Positions 46,396 to 58,399 of a DNA stretch of 64,000 nt are shown piece by piece; position 1 is the first letter of the stretch; each line of letters opens with the position of its first letter. Origin of the DNA: Avena insularis (lineage: Eukaryota > Streptophyta > Magnoliopsida > Poales > Poaceae); NCBI GenBank assembly GCA_023614405.1, contig CM042690.1, positions 668,182,802 through 668,246,801 of the forward strand, written 5' to 3'. A model generated the notes under the pieces. That model did not search any database. It worked only from the letters and a program-made list of their open reading frames with translations, and was not told where the DNA came from. A program made the translations under genes and the position numbers.

Positions 46396-48302
46396 TTCCT
46401 CATCAGGTTTGGCATCCCCTTGGTTTGTTCCAAGCTTGGGGAGTGTCGTGGTATCATATCACTATCTTCTATCTTTTTACCTTTTTAGTAGAGTCATATC
46501 ATGAATAGAGGAGTTATTATGTAGTATGGTTTGCATTATGGAAGTGTCCCCTCTCTCGTTAGATTTGTATCCCTTGGTGCGAGTTTCCGTTATGGAGTAT
46601 TAATGAGAAGTTCTATCATCCACTCTTTTGCATAACTTATATTAGTTTTCATTTCGTGGTTATATGATTAATCTTGTTGTTAGTATTGGTATCACTTTGG
46701 GATCATTGAGTTAATTTAGTTGGTTTTGGCAAACCTGGCTCGATCAGTAGCAACACCTTTTTGAGAGTTGAAAGAAAAAGATAGAAGTACTCTAAAGAAA
46801 AATAATTTCATCATCTTTCTTTCTTGATTTGCTCATAAGTCTAATATTCTCTAGTTAAGATCTTTTGTGCTTCCAAGGAAGATTGCATGTTTGTTTTTAT
46901 CATTTGTATGTTTGGTTGCTTCCTTCAACTCTTGTACTTGCTACCCAACCTTGCTAGCCAAAAACATGTACTGAGAGGGTATTCTTCTCATGCATCCACC
47001 TCCTTTAAACCAAAACCTTTGCCATTTGTGTCCACCATACCTACCTAGTAGCATTATTGCTATTCCAAGTAAATTCTTGTTTTATCTACCTCCCAAATTA
47101 AACTTGTTATGTGAAAATTAGTAATTAAAGCTCTCACGAACTTGATGGCACACTTTACTTTCTTGCATTTAATAAACTTGAACCATCGGGTCCTTCTTTG
47201 TTGCGTATATGCTTGCGCTTTATGAGTTGAAGTTAGCCGAACCATGTATCATGGGGACCACTTTGAACACTTCGTTGGTACTTGTACCTAGTTGATATCA
47301 TGTTCTTTTGCTTATGGATCCCGGCGGTGTGAAATAAAAGTGGAACTTGTAAGATCATGGGGTTTATATGTGTGTTAGAGAAACGCCCGGGCCGCTAGCC
47401 TAAGCCATGCCTAATCATGGTGGAAACTTGCAGCATAACTATAGTGAGCATTCTATGAAGCATCCTTAATAAAAACCTATGCAAATAGCAAATAAAAGAT
47501 CATTTGAGATGCTCACTGTCTGCTTGCCTTGTCATTTTGATTATGGGATAGCTCCTGTGTCATGTGCAAGGGGTACCCCATTGGCGGTTCTCAATGATAC
47601 GCATGTATTTACAATGACAAGACCTTGCTCGTGACTGAAGTTGAGTAGCATGAGGATCGGTACTCATAAGTAAGGGGCATGAGATTTCAACTTATAACTT
47701 GTCAAGCATATCCTCTTAGTTGTGTCACTTCAACCTTAATCACCTAAAGATGCCTATGATAGGGGAAATGAGAGCTGAAAGCTAGTAAGTATCATATTTT
47801 TTGGGAGCTCTTTATGAGACTTGCAATCCTTGCTTCCCTCTGCGAAGGACCTTTCTTTTACTTTGTAGTTGAGTCAGTAAACCTACTCCCTTCTATCTCA
47901 GCAAGTATTTTGAGTTGATGTGTTTCATTCATTCAAATGATGATTTATTCAATCATGTTTCTTATGTTCCTTGTTTTGCACATTGCTCTTATCTTGAAGT
48001 TTACTACTTTGAAAGCTTTCATTGAAAAACCAGCTATTTGTGAACTCCAGCAAATTATCAACTATTCTTCGAGCAAGAGCTAAGTTTTCCATTACCAATT
48101 ATGATTCACTCTATGTATCTTTATTTGTGTTTCCTTTACTCATTACAAGTTGAGTTATATTATAGTGAGTTGTCTTCTATTATGATCTATGTATTTGATG
48201 AATGTGATGCTTCTTGTCCGTATTCTTTTATCGACTCTTCACTCCATAAACCTGAGGTCATGTTTATTAAGCTCAGTTTCGCTTGGGGACAAGCGAAGTC
48301 TA
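46396..48302 (+). other. Long non-coding 3' internal region (LARD-like)
   Basis: 1.9 kb without a meaningful ORF, starting soon after an AAGCTTGGGGAG motif at 46431. Colinear with 59926-61828 and, more distantly, with 38556-41000. Length and conservation resemble the structural region of large retrotransposon derivatives. Confidence 0.6.
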
Positions 48303-48317
48303 AGCTTGGGGGGGAGT
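48303..48317 (+). other. Polypurine tract
   Basis: AGCTTGGGGGGGAGT-type tract directly before the LTR start TGATATGTCC; second-strand primer. Confidence 0.75.
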
Positions 48318-49834
48318 TGATATGTCCATTTTACATCATTATTCTCTGTCTTAATTCACTATTATTCATTGATATATTTCCTATTGAGAGGTGATACTTA
48401 TGTTATTTCATCTATTTTTGCATGGTTGACGACTTTTGGAGCATGGACCGCTGCAGTCAGGATTCTGATGGAAAAGGTGTTGTTTGGAGGCAAAATTCGC
48501 GAAGATCAGAAAATCCGGGAAAATACACGGAAAATCCTATTTTTCCAGAAGACTCAGGATGCCAGAATATGGAGTGGAGGTGGGACACAGGGGGACCACA
48601 CCACCCCATGGCGCGGGCAGGCCTAGGCCGCGCCTGGGAGTGGTGTGGCCGCCCTGGCCTACTCCAGCCTGTCCCCTATGGCGTATATCATCCCCACGAA
48701 ACCCTAAGACTCGGGGAGCGACCACAGAAAGATTCCGCCGCCTCCACGGGGCGGAAAACACCAAGAGAGAAACATCTCTCTGACAGATAGATTTCTGCCG
48801 GGGGAATTCCTTCCCGGAGAGGGGAGATCGTCGCCATCAACACCACCATCAAGCTAGACTTCATCGGGATCATCATCATCATCATCACCACCATCATCAC
48901 CATCAGCACCCTCATCACCATCTCCATATTGCTGTAACAATTGCGTTGAATCTTGCATTAGTTCATAGGGGAAACTTTCCCGGTGTTGATTACTCTTTGT
49001 AGTTGATGCTATTGAGTGAACCATTGAATTATTGTTTATGTTCAGATTGTTATACATCATTATTCCATCTCTGATCATGATCCATATGATGTCTTGTGAG
49101 TAGTTCGTTTTGTTCTTGAGAACATGGGAGAAGTCTTGTTGTTAGTAGTGGAGTTATGTTGAGAAAGATTCAATAGATTGTTATTTAAGTTGTGGTGTAC
49201 TTCTTCTAGTGGTGTCATGTGAAAGTCGACTACATGACACTTCACCTATATGGGCCTAGGGGAATGCATTGTGTATCTGGCTACTAATCGTAGGGGTTGC
49301 CGGAGTGACAGAAACCTGAACCCCCGTTAGGAAACCATTGCACAAGGGACGTAAGGGTCTTAGAGTTTAAAGTTGTGGTTAGGTTTCTACCTTAATTACT
49401 TTCTTGTACTTACGGATGTTTGCAAGGGGTATAATCACAAGTATGTATTAGTCTTGGATGGGGCGGTACATTAGCATAGGTTCACCCACACAACACTTAG
49501 CAAGCTAGAGAAGATTAATCGACTATATGAAGCGAAAGCACTTGACAGTCTTCCCATGTGTCCTCGAGAACGTTTGGTCATCTATAGAAATACAACCAGC
49601 TTGTCCTTTGCTACATAAAGGATTGGGCCACTTGCTGCATTTATTCCTACTATCTTTTATTTACTCGTACTTTGTTTACTTGCTTTATCGAAAACCCCTA
49701 AAAATCCGTTTGCTAAGTATTTGCAGAGAATTCCTGATCCATACCACTAGCCAGCACCTTCTGCTCCTCGTTGGGTTCAACACTCTTACTTATCGAAAAT
49801 ACTGCGATACACCCCCTATACTTGTGGGTCATCA
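48318..49834 (+). mobile_element. 3' LTR (type B) of nested Gypsy-derived element
   Basis: 1517 bp, TGATATGTCCATTTTACATC...GGGTCATCA. It is near-identical in inverted orientation to 58400-59909. It is followed at once by gtctccac of the interrupted Copia LTR, with no target duplication. Confidence 0.88.
48869..48925 (+). repeat. CAT/CAC trinucleotide run in LTR
   Basis: Imperfect (CATCAT)n/(CACCAT)n tract within the LTR leader. The mirror copy is at about 59310-59368, and a similar run is at 32970-33000. It marks a conserved simple-sequence part of this LTR family. Confidence 0.6.
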
Positions 49835-50901
49835 GTCTCCACTTTAAATGCATTAAGTTTCTCCAAATTTAATGCTCTCTCATTTAATAAAACTCTTTTA
49901 TTAATTTTATTCAGAATTTTGTTAATTACTTTAATTAACAAACATTCACATAAAACCCCCTGCAACATTTCAATACTACATGTTTTGGTGTCTATTGAAA
50001 TAATTCCAGCGCTTTCTTAAATCTTTATCTAAAACATATTTGCTCCAAATGGTGTCGGTATCCCTTAAGTGTGTCACCCTACAGTTTGCGAATAATGCAG
50101 ACATGATCGAGACCCCTCTCCGATCAATATTCAGCAGCGGGACCTGGAGATCCGTACTGACTCCCGCACATTCAACGATGACTTTTGATCGTGAGAACCT
50201 TTAACGCTAGTAACTAAATCCCTTTGTCTCGCTATATATTACATGTCCGAGATTCGATCATCGGTGTCTCCATACCTAGTTTGATCTCGTTGCCGACATG
50301 CACTCTTTTCTCGTTCCCATGATATAACATTCTAGTGATCATATCACTTGCTTGCAAGCTATCTTAATGTGATATCACCGAGAGGGCCCAGAGTATATCT
50401 ATCCGTCATCGGGATGGACAAATCCCACTCTTGATCCATGAGCCTCAACATAACACCTTCGTAGCACTGAACCCACCTTTATAGTCACCCTGTTACGGTG
50501 TGACGTTTGATGTTATCTAGATACTCTTCCGGTGTTAGCAATTAACATGATCTCATGGTCTAAGGACTAATATTACTTCGTATGATGTTATAGCAATATA
50601 AACATAATGACTTTGATCGTAATGCTATACTTCGGATGAATGTTCATCACATCATTCAACTAATGTTGTGACCTTGTTATTAACAACATCCAATGTCCAT
50701 GATCAGGAAACCTTGATCATCTTGTTAATCAACAAGCTAGTCTATAAGAGAGGCATAACTAGGAACCCTTTTTGTTTATTAAACACACATGTATTGATGT
50801 TTCCGATCAATACAATTATAGCATGCAAAATAATCATTTATCATAAACATGGAATAAGATAATAACCACTTTATTATTGCCTCTCGGGCATATTCCCTTC
50901 A
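49835..50901 (-). mobile_element. 3' LTR of nested Copia, right part
   Basis: Matches 56402-57503. It lacks 36 bp present in the other LTR near 56550-56585. It ends CCCTTCA at 50901, next to the purine-rich tract (50902-50915). Confidence 0.9.
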
Positions 50902-53900
50902 GTCTCCTACTTGCACTAGAGTCAATAATCTAGTTTGAAAAACTTTGCGTATTGAACACCTATGGCTTTCTGGTGTTGCATATACGCGATTGCTAGTGGT
51001 TAACATAATCTCCGGATCTGACAGTTTCAGGTCCGTGTGTATTTGCATGTCTTTGCGTCTCTACGCATCACTCATTCTCAAATGAGATGGCATTGTATAA
51101 ATTTGGTCCTTTGGTGAGACCTTTAGTTCGTTCGGGTTAAAATATGTTGATATTATTGTCACACAATATATCTTCATAGTATTAGCCCACTTTGAACCAC
51201 ACCTAGTTTGATAACAAACTACTTAACACAAATGCCCTCCTTTGCTGCTACTATAGCAGTTATATACTTAGCCTTTTTGTTGTAGTATCCGTCACAATGT
51301 CTCAACTTTGGAACTCATCCAAATCCATCATGGAACATCCTTTCCATTACATTGTGCCACCCATAGTCTAAATTGAGATAAATTTAATTTGTATCTTGTG
51401 ATAAAACTAGTATCAATGTAACACTTTACAATGAACTACCTTTAACTATTTGTCACTTATACATGATATATTCTTAGTTCTTCCAAAGCTCATACGAATA
51501 TCTTTACGATCATCCAATGATCATCTTATGAATCATTCTGGTATGTGCTCATAACATTCAGAGCATAGGACATTCTGGATATATACATATCACGGTATAA
51601 TCGATCAAAATCTTCATGTGATTTTACTCACCAAGTGTTGAAACACTTGAATCTTGATACAATCCTTTCCATGCAGCAAGAACCTTTCTGGTTGTTTCCA
51701 TATTGAACCCTTTCAATATCTCATATATGTATGTCTAGCACAACCATATTAGCTCCTCAATCTATCCATATAGATATTGATGCCTAATATTCCGGTTTTG
51801 CCCAAGTCTTTCATCGAAATCTTATTTTAATGAAATTCTTAACTTGTGCCAATATAAGATACATCATTTCCAATCAACAATATGTCCTCTACATAATGTA
51901 TTAGAAATATGTCTCAGCGCTCCCACTTAATTTCTTGCAAATGCAAGCATCTTCATCATCTCCGATGAATTTAAACTCTTTTAACAGTTTCATCATGGTG
52001 AAGATTCCAACTCTGCTATGCTTACTTCAACTATTGAAGTTTGCATGCCCTTTTAGCACCCTTTGAATTAACAAAACCCTTTGGACCATGTCATGTACAC
52101 GTCCTAGGTAACCGTTCTATTAAAAGAACCTTGTTTTGTTTATTCAACTACCATATACCAAATTATAGGTAGTGGTTACTACATTAATCCGTCAAGACTA
52201 TATATCGCTATGAAAGATCAAATCTTGTCATAGTCAACTCCTTGAACATTGTCGTAAACTTCTTTCCGACATGTCGACTATTTCATAGATGTTAAACATC
52301 CATGTCTATTTCTTTATAGATCCAAACATGACCGATAGGCTTCACGCCTTTCCGGAGGGTCTTCCAAGTTCAGAAACTTGATTTCTCGTGTATGGATACT
52401 ATCACGGATTCTATGACTTCTAGTCATTTTATGGAGTCAGGGCCCATCATCGCTTCTTTGCATGTAATCAGTTCATCATTGTCAAAACAATAACGACTTG
52501 CTTATCGAATCACACTATTTGATTCTTACCGACCCACATGGTTCAATAGGAAATCTAATCTCCGAGATCACAACCTTTGTAATCACGGGAGCCATGAGCA
52601 TTGTGGCTGCCACCGGGACACTTTCACAAGCGCTACTTAGCACATATAGCTAAGGTTCAACAACCTTATCAAAGTTCTATTGTCCTCCCACTTAACTTTT
52701 CGTGAAAAATTCCTTCTCAAGAAACTTGACGTTCCAAGTAACAAACTCTTTTGTCCTCGGTGTTATGGAGAAATTACCAACAAATTCTTTGGGATAACCT
52801 ACAAAGACGTGCTTATCCGACTTTGGTTGTAAACATTTTACTTATGCATAGCATACCAAAATTTAAGAAAAGACAATTCGGGTTTTATCCCAAAACATAA
52901 CTCATATGGTGTCATTTCAACGGATCACGATGGTGCTCTTTTCAGTGTAAAAGCGGTAGTCTCTAAAGCTTTAATCCTTAAAACATAATGGCAGTTTTAT
53001 AAATGACACCTTTGATCTTACCATGTCAAACATGGTTTGATTTCATCTCTCGAATATGCCATACTCCTATGGTTTATTGGGAAACACAAATCATGGAACA
53101 ATTCCTCAAATCTTAAGTGTTTTGCTAAACATGTAACTCAAATATCTTCCTTTATGATCAAATCATAAACTCTTTATTTTCTTGTTACAATGATTTTCCA
53201 CTTCATCTTGAAAGTCTTTGAACAATTTTCAAATGTTTCATACTTCTTCCTTATTAAGTAAATATACAGATATATTCACTCAAATTTTCTGAGAAATCAT
53301 ATGAAGCAAAAAGATCCATCGCATATGGCTACACATAATGGACTATGCACATCAGCATGCACAATTTCCAATAAGCTAGTCATCTGTTCCTCTCTGGCCT
53401 ATGGATAGAGTTTCAATTATCTCGAGGAAAGTCTCACATGCGTTAATTGATCAAAATCAAAGACTCCAAAAATCCATCAACATGGAGTTTCTTCATGTTT
53501 TCTTTCCAATATAATTTAAAACAGCGATGTCACTTCATAAGTGATCTTTTAATCATTTGTCTTGCGACATTTTAGCAATAATGTTTATGGATGTGATTTC
53601 TCCCACTAGACTTGTAAAAGTTCATCCATACTTTATGGAATACGGTAATTATTTGAACAACCATTGTTCGCATAATACCGGAACAAAATAACAATTATTT
53701 AAACAAATCTTGAAGGCTAGGTTTGATGACAATGAAAAAAAACACAATAACATTTTATTTGTTTTTGATGAACATCATCACTTATTCTCTTGCTAGTTAC
53801 TTAGGCCATTGCAGTTCATGAATTGCGTTTGTCCTGTATGACACTTCATACCAACCAATTCGGTATCCAATACCGGTATCCAATACCTCAGAACCACATT

Positions 53901-55807
53901 GTTTAACAAGCAAGGAATACAACCATAACATGTATATCTTCTATATACCTAATCTGGAGATTTCCAACTTTTTCTTTTATGCCAAATATTTTATAGATTC
54001 TCTTTCATTAATTCCTTTTCCTTTTAAAAGAATATATCAACATCAATAGTGGTGTCATTCACATGATACATAGTACAAAGCGTATATAGTCAAATACTAA
54101 TACCTTTGGACTTGCACTTTGAAGTGAATCACCATCATCAAATGTTTGGTATTCTTTCAAAAATCCATTCTTTAGTAATCTCTTAGTGTAGTAAACATTT
54201 TACTTACATCTTCTATTCATCCTTATCATGACAACTTTCATGATCAAGCTACTATAGCCTATAAGGAAGAATGACGAGTATAATTTTAGTTTCCGAAACC
54301 TTTTTGGGAGATTCGGATGCTTAGCATCTCCATCCTTCACAAATTCTCATACAATATGAGAACATGTATTTTGCTAAATTATACTCTATCGTAATGCAAC
54401 CAAAAACAATGTTTCAGATATCACAATATCTTTCACACATGATGGTTTATGAAACAATTTTCAGCTCCTATATAATCTTGATATTAAAACAACTTTTGAA
54501 TATCAATAATCATGTAGGCAAACATGATACTTTAGATACTAACATTGGCATTCTTACTCTTGATTTAATACTACTTATTAAACTTCACGGAGTAAATAGA
54601 GTTTGCTGAAAGTTTGCAATAGGACTTATAAACTTTAAATTGACATTCAAAACAATACGATACCAGTTCGTAAAGTAAATATCCAGAATTCTATAGTTCT
54701 ATTATCTCAACTAAAACTAAGCATAAGGTAGTGAACAGACGCCAATTACTACAACAAATTATGCAAATTCACTTCGATTTAGTTTATGACAAATTGAGTT
54801 CGACTAATCCAAATTAGAAATGAACTCCCACTCAAAAACGACATCCCTCGTGCCCTTTTGGTGATTACATGAACCAAATCCACTACACCAAGTCCGATCA
54901 TCACGTGAGTCGGTGTAGCTTCAAAGGCGAGCATCCATATGGGCATCATATCAACTATATGACTCATGCTTAACCTTTCGGTCCGTGTTCCGAGGCCATG
55001 TCTGTACATGCTAGGCTCGCCAAGTAAGAACCTTAGTACTCGCGTGTGTAAAACGGTCTTACACCCGTTGTACGAAAGCGTAGAGTCGAGTACACCCGAT
55101 CATCACGTGATGTCTCGAAACACGATCCATAGAACGGTGCATACTTAAGGAAGAACACATTTTTATCTTGATAACTAAATGAGGGATCATCTTAAAATGC
55201 TACTAAAATGCCAAACTAGCAATATAAGATGCAAACATCATATGTGTAAAGTGAGATGATATGGTCCATGCATTTGATCTCTACCATTTGCATCGTGGTA
55301 TGATCTCTATCATTCCTTTGTGTGTAAGGCCAAGGTCTATGGAACTTACACGTTGAGTGTGTTGTAAGAGTATCTATCATACATCTACTTACAACAATAC
55401 CATATCAAGACACTAGCCCAGCAACGATCTAAACTAGACGCCTCTAATTTACCAATTGCAAGTTTTACGTGGCTTAGGGCTTTCGGAGATAGAACCGTTC
55501 TTACCTACGAACATGGAACCACAACGAGGATAACCAAGTTATTAGCAACTCGTTGTAAATCAGATATTGACTATAGTAGGAGAGACAGACACACTTGACC
55601 ACTTATGCAAAACAAGTTGCATGTCAGTCGTGGAACAGGTCTCATGTACGATGACATGTAAGGTTGGTCCGGGCCGCTTCATCCCACTATGCCACCAATA
55701 TCCAAAATACATGAAAGAAGCAATAACATGATCATCATCGCACACATATAAACATATGTGTACTACCCGTGCAAAGCACCTATGCATAGATCTGGCTATG
55801 ATACCAC
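50902..55807 (-). pseudogene. Degenerate internal region of nested Angela-like Copia
   Basis: 4.9 kb with no long ORF. On the minus strand the RT active site reads HYVEDILLIGNDVSYIGTS across 51845-51898 (YVEDI at 51881-51895), close to the YVDDILLIGN motif of Angela/BARE elements with Asp changed to Glu. Stops and shifts elsewhere make it non-functional. Confidence 0.8.
55794..55806 (-). other. Primer binding site (initiator-Met tRNA) with one mismatch
   Basis: On the minus strand TGGTATCATAGCC, one base from the usual TGGTATCAGAGCC; one base after the 5' LTR. Confidence 0.75.
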
Positions 55808-57503
55808 TGTTGGGTCCGCAACATAGAAAACAAAAAATTCCTATGATGAGAACTATACGCCAAGATCTATCTACTAGGTACAGAGTAACGGGTGGACATA
55901 CATCCATCGAGAACTTACCTCGAAGAGAACGTGTTTTGTTAACGAGTAGGAAGTCGTGGTTGATGTAGTCGTACACTTGCCGATCTCAAGATCGTGTGGA
56001 AGTCCGAGCAGGTCTGGCTCTAGCACGTCCTTCAGATCCAGCTCCAGCAAGTCCAGCACCGCAAAGCAGCGGTGCATCCGTGATCGCACACACGTCCGGT
56101 ACCCCGACAACCTCTGTCCCTCGCTCCAGCAAAGCAGCAGAAGCAGCAACTCCTTTCCAGATAAAGCCATCGGGAACATGTATCTCGCTAATCCAAGACC
56201 ATGGGGGAATAATACTAGAGGGGGAGAGAGATCCTTCACGAGGAGGTGTGTGGAAGAAGGAGGGAGAGGGTGGCCTTTTATAGGAGGAGGGGGTACCCCT
56301 CCCCATGGACTGCACCCCATGGGAGGGTGACTCCTCACCTCTCCCATTCATGTGGTGGTAACCCCTCCACATTAAAATGCCCCTTCACATTCTCTTTTAA
56401 AGTCTCCACTTTAAATGCATTAAGTTTCTCCAAATTTAATGCTCTCTCATTTAATAAAACTCTTTTATTAATTTTATTCAGAATTTTGTTAATTACTTTA
56501 ATTAACAAATATTCACATAAAACCCCCTGCAACATTTCAATATTACATGCAGAACCAATTTCAGCAATTTCACCCGAAACAGTTTCGGTGTCTATTGAAA
56601 TAATTCCAGCACTTTCTTAAATCTTTATCTGAAACATATTTGCTCCAAATGGTGTCGGTATCCCTTAAGTGTGTCACCCTATGGTTCGCGAATAATGTAG
56701 ACATGATCGAGACCCCTCTCCGATCAATAATCAGCAGCGGGACCTGGAGATCCGTACTGACTCCCGCACATTCAACGATGACTTATGTGATCGTGAGAAC
56801 CTTTAACGCTAGTAACTAAATCCCTTTGTCTCGCGATATATTACATGTCCGAGATTCGATCATCGGTATCTCCATACCTAGTTTGATCTCGTTGCCGACA
56901 TGCACTCTTTTCTTGTTCCCGTGATATAACATTCTAGTGATCATATCACTTGCTTGCAAGCTATCTTAATGTGATATCACCGAGAGGGCCCAGAGTATAT
57001 CTAGCCGTCATCGGGATGGACAAATCCCACTCTTGATCCATGAGCCTCAACATAACACCTTCATAGCACTGAACCCACCTTTATAGTCACCCTGTTACAG
57101 TGTGACGTTTGATGTTATCAAGATACTCTTCCGGTGTTAGCAATTAACATGATCTCATGGTCTAAGGACTAAGATTACTTTGTATGATGTTATAGCAATA
57201 TAAACATAATGACTTTGATCGTAATGCTATACTTTGGATGAATGTTCATCACATCATTCAACTAATGTTGTGACCTTGTTATTAACAACATCCAATGTCC
57301 ATGATCAGGAAACCTTGATCATCTTGTTAATCAACAAGCTAGTCTATAAGAGAGGCATAACTAGGAACCCTTTTTGTTTATTAAACACACATGTATTGAT
57401 GTTTCCGATCAATACAATTATAGCATGCAAAATAAACATTTATCATAGACATGGAATAAGATAATAACCACTTTATTATTACCTCTCGGGCATATTCCCT
57501 TCA
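55808..57503 (-). mobile_element. 5' LTR of nested Copia, intact
   Basis: 1696 bp, TGTTGGGTCCGC...CCCTTCA, followed by tatct. It contains a TATA box (TATAAAA on the minus strand, 56276-56282). It serves as the intact reference for the split LTR at 41207-50901. Confidence 0.92.
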
Positions 57504-57566
57504 TATCTCCCAATAAGTACTTTTCTTTAACGCCTTTAAGTTAGGCATAAGAAGCAAGAAAAAGGA

Positions 57567-58190
57567 TCAAGTGTTCTCGAATGAAGAAGAATTAAGATTA
57601 ATACCAGAAATATCTTCAACAAGGCAAGGTATCACATCCAAATAAGTTCTAGAGGATCCTCTCTCAATGCTCTTTGGTTCACTATTTTCATCAAACGGGT
57701 TTTCAGGAACAATCCAATCAAGATTCTTTCCTATGGATTCATGCATTGCTACAAGATTAAAAGGTATTGGTATCTTAGTTTCCTCCCCATTTGGTTCAGT
57801 TTTGTTCATCTTTTCTCGTGAACCAAAAACATCTACACATGATCCTAGCATATTGAAACGTTCAAAGAATTTTCTAGCTTCCTTGGCAACATTATAGAAT
57901 TCCTTAAGCAAAGTTTCTAGAATAAAATCCCTCTTTTCAGGGTCCTCAATCTCTTTAAGTTTAAGAAACATTACTTGCATTAAGGGGTTAAGGTTAACAA
58001 ACCTAGCTTCCAACATGTGAACTAAAGAAGCTGCAGCAATCTCATAGTTTGGAACAAGTTCAGCAAGGGATCTATCCCCAATATCCCCATGCTTACTAAC
58101 ATGATTAAAGAATTCATCAATATTATCTTTTCCAATTATAGAACCACTACCTATTGAAAGGTCTTTAAGGGTGAATTTAGGAATCAACAT
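57567..58190 (-). CDS. Intact 207-codon ORF of unknown function in the outer Gypsy element
   Basis: Starts MLIPKFTLKDLSIGSGSIIG about 210 bp after the LTR, the position where Gag normally lies. It is followed by DEFFNHVSKHGD, LVPNYEIAAASLVHMLEARF, LETLLKEFYNVAKEARKFFE and a polar C-terminus. It is predicted mostly alpha-helical, with no zinc knuckle, membrane segment or Retrotrans_gag motif that I recognise. It is open without a lesion, unlike the other frames in this nest. It may be a structural protein of a non-autonomous family or a captured host sequence. Confidence 0.55.
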   Translation of the reverse strand: MLIPKFTLKDLSIGSGSIIGKDNIDEFFNHVSKHGDIGDRSLAELVPNYEIAAASLVHMLEARFVNLNPLMQVMFLKLKEIEDPEKRDFILETLLKEFYNVAKEARKFFERFNMLGSCVDVFGSREKMNKTEPNGEETKIPIPFNLVAMHESIGKNLDWIVPENPFDENSEPKSIERGSSRTYLDVIPCLVEDISGINLNSSSFENT

Positions 58191-58399
58191 GGTGTGCTAA
58201 GGAAGAGGTAACAACTATAGGAAGACTTAATTTTTTTGTGTTTTTAATAAAGAAAGCAAACTTGTAAAACAATTTTTTGTGTGTTTTTGATAAAGAAACA
58301 AGTAAACAAAACAAAACTAAGCAAAACAAAAATAACAAAGTAAAGAGATTGGTTATGAGGGACTCCCCTTGTGAAGATGTCCTTGACTCCCCGACAATG

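Larger units (their letters stand above)
41207..57503 (-). mobile_element. Angela-like Copia element nested in the Gypsy element
   Basis: Bounded by tatct at 41202-41206 and 57504-57508. LTR ends are TGTTGGG and CCCTTCA. The right LTR (5') is intact, while the left LTR (3') is split at 41785/49835 by another insertion. Internal region 50902-55807. The minus-strand LTR start TGAAGGGAATATGCCC with AGAGGCAATAATAAAG, and the initiator-Met type primer site, place it with BARE/Angela/WIS. Confidence 0.9.

Noticed and set aside
57667..57897. Plus-strand 76-codon ORF
   Set aside because: Antisense shadow of the 207-codon minus-strand ORF.
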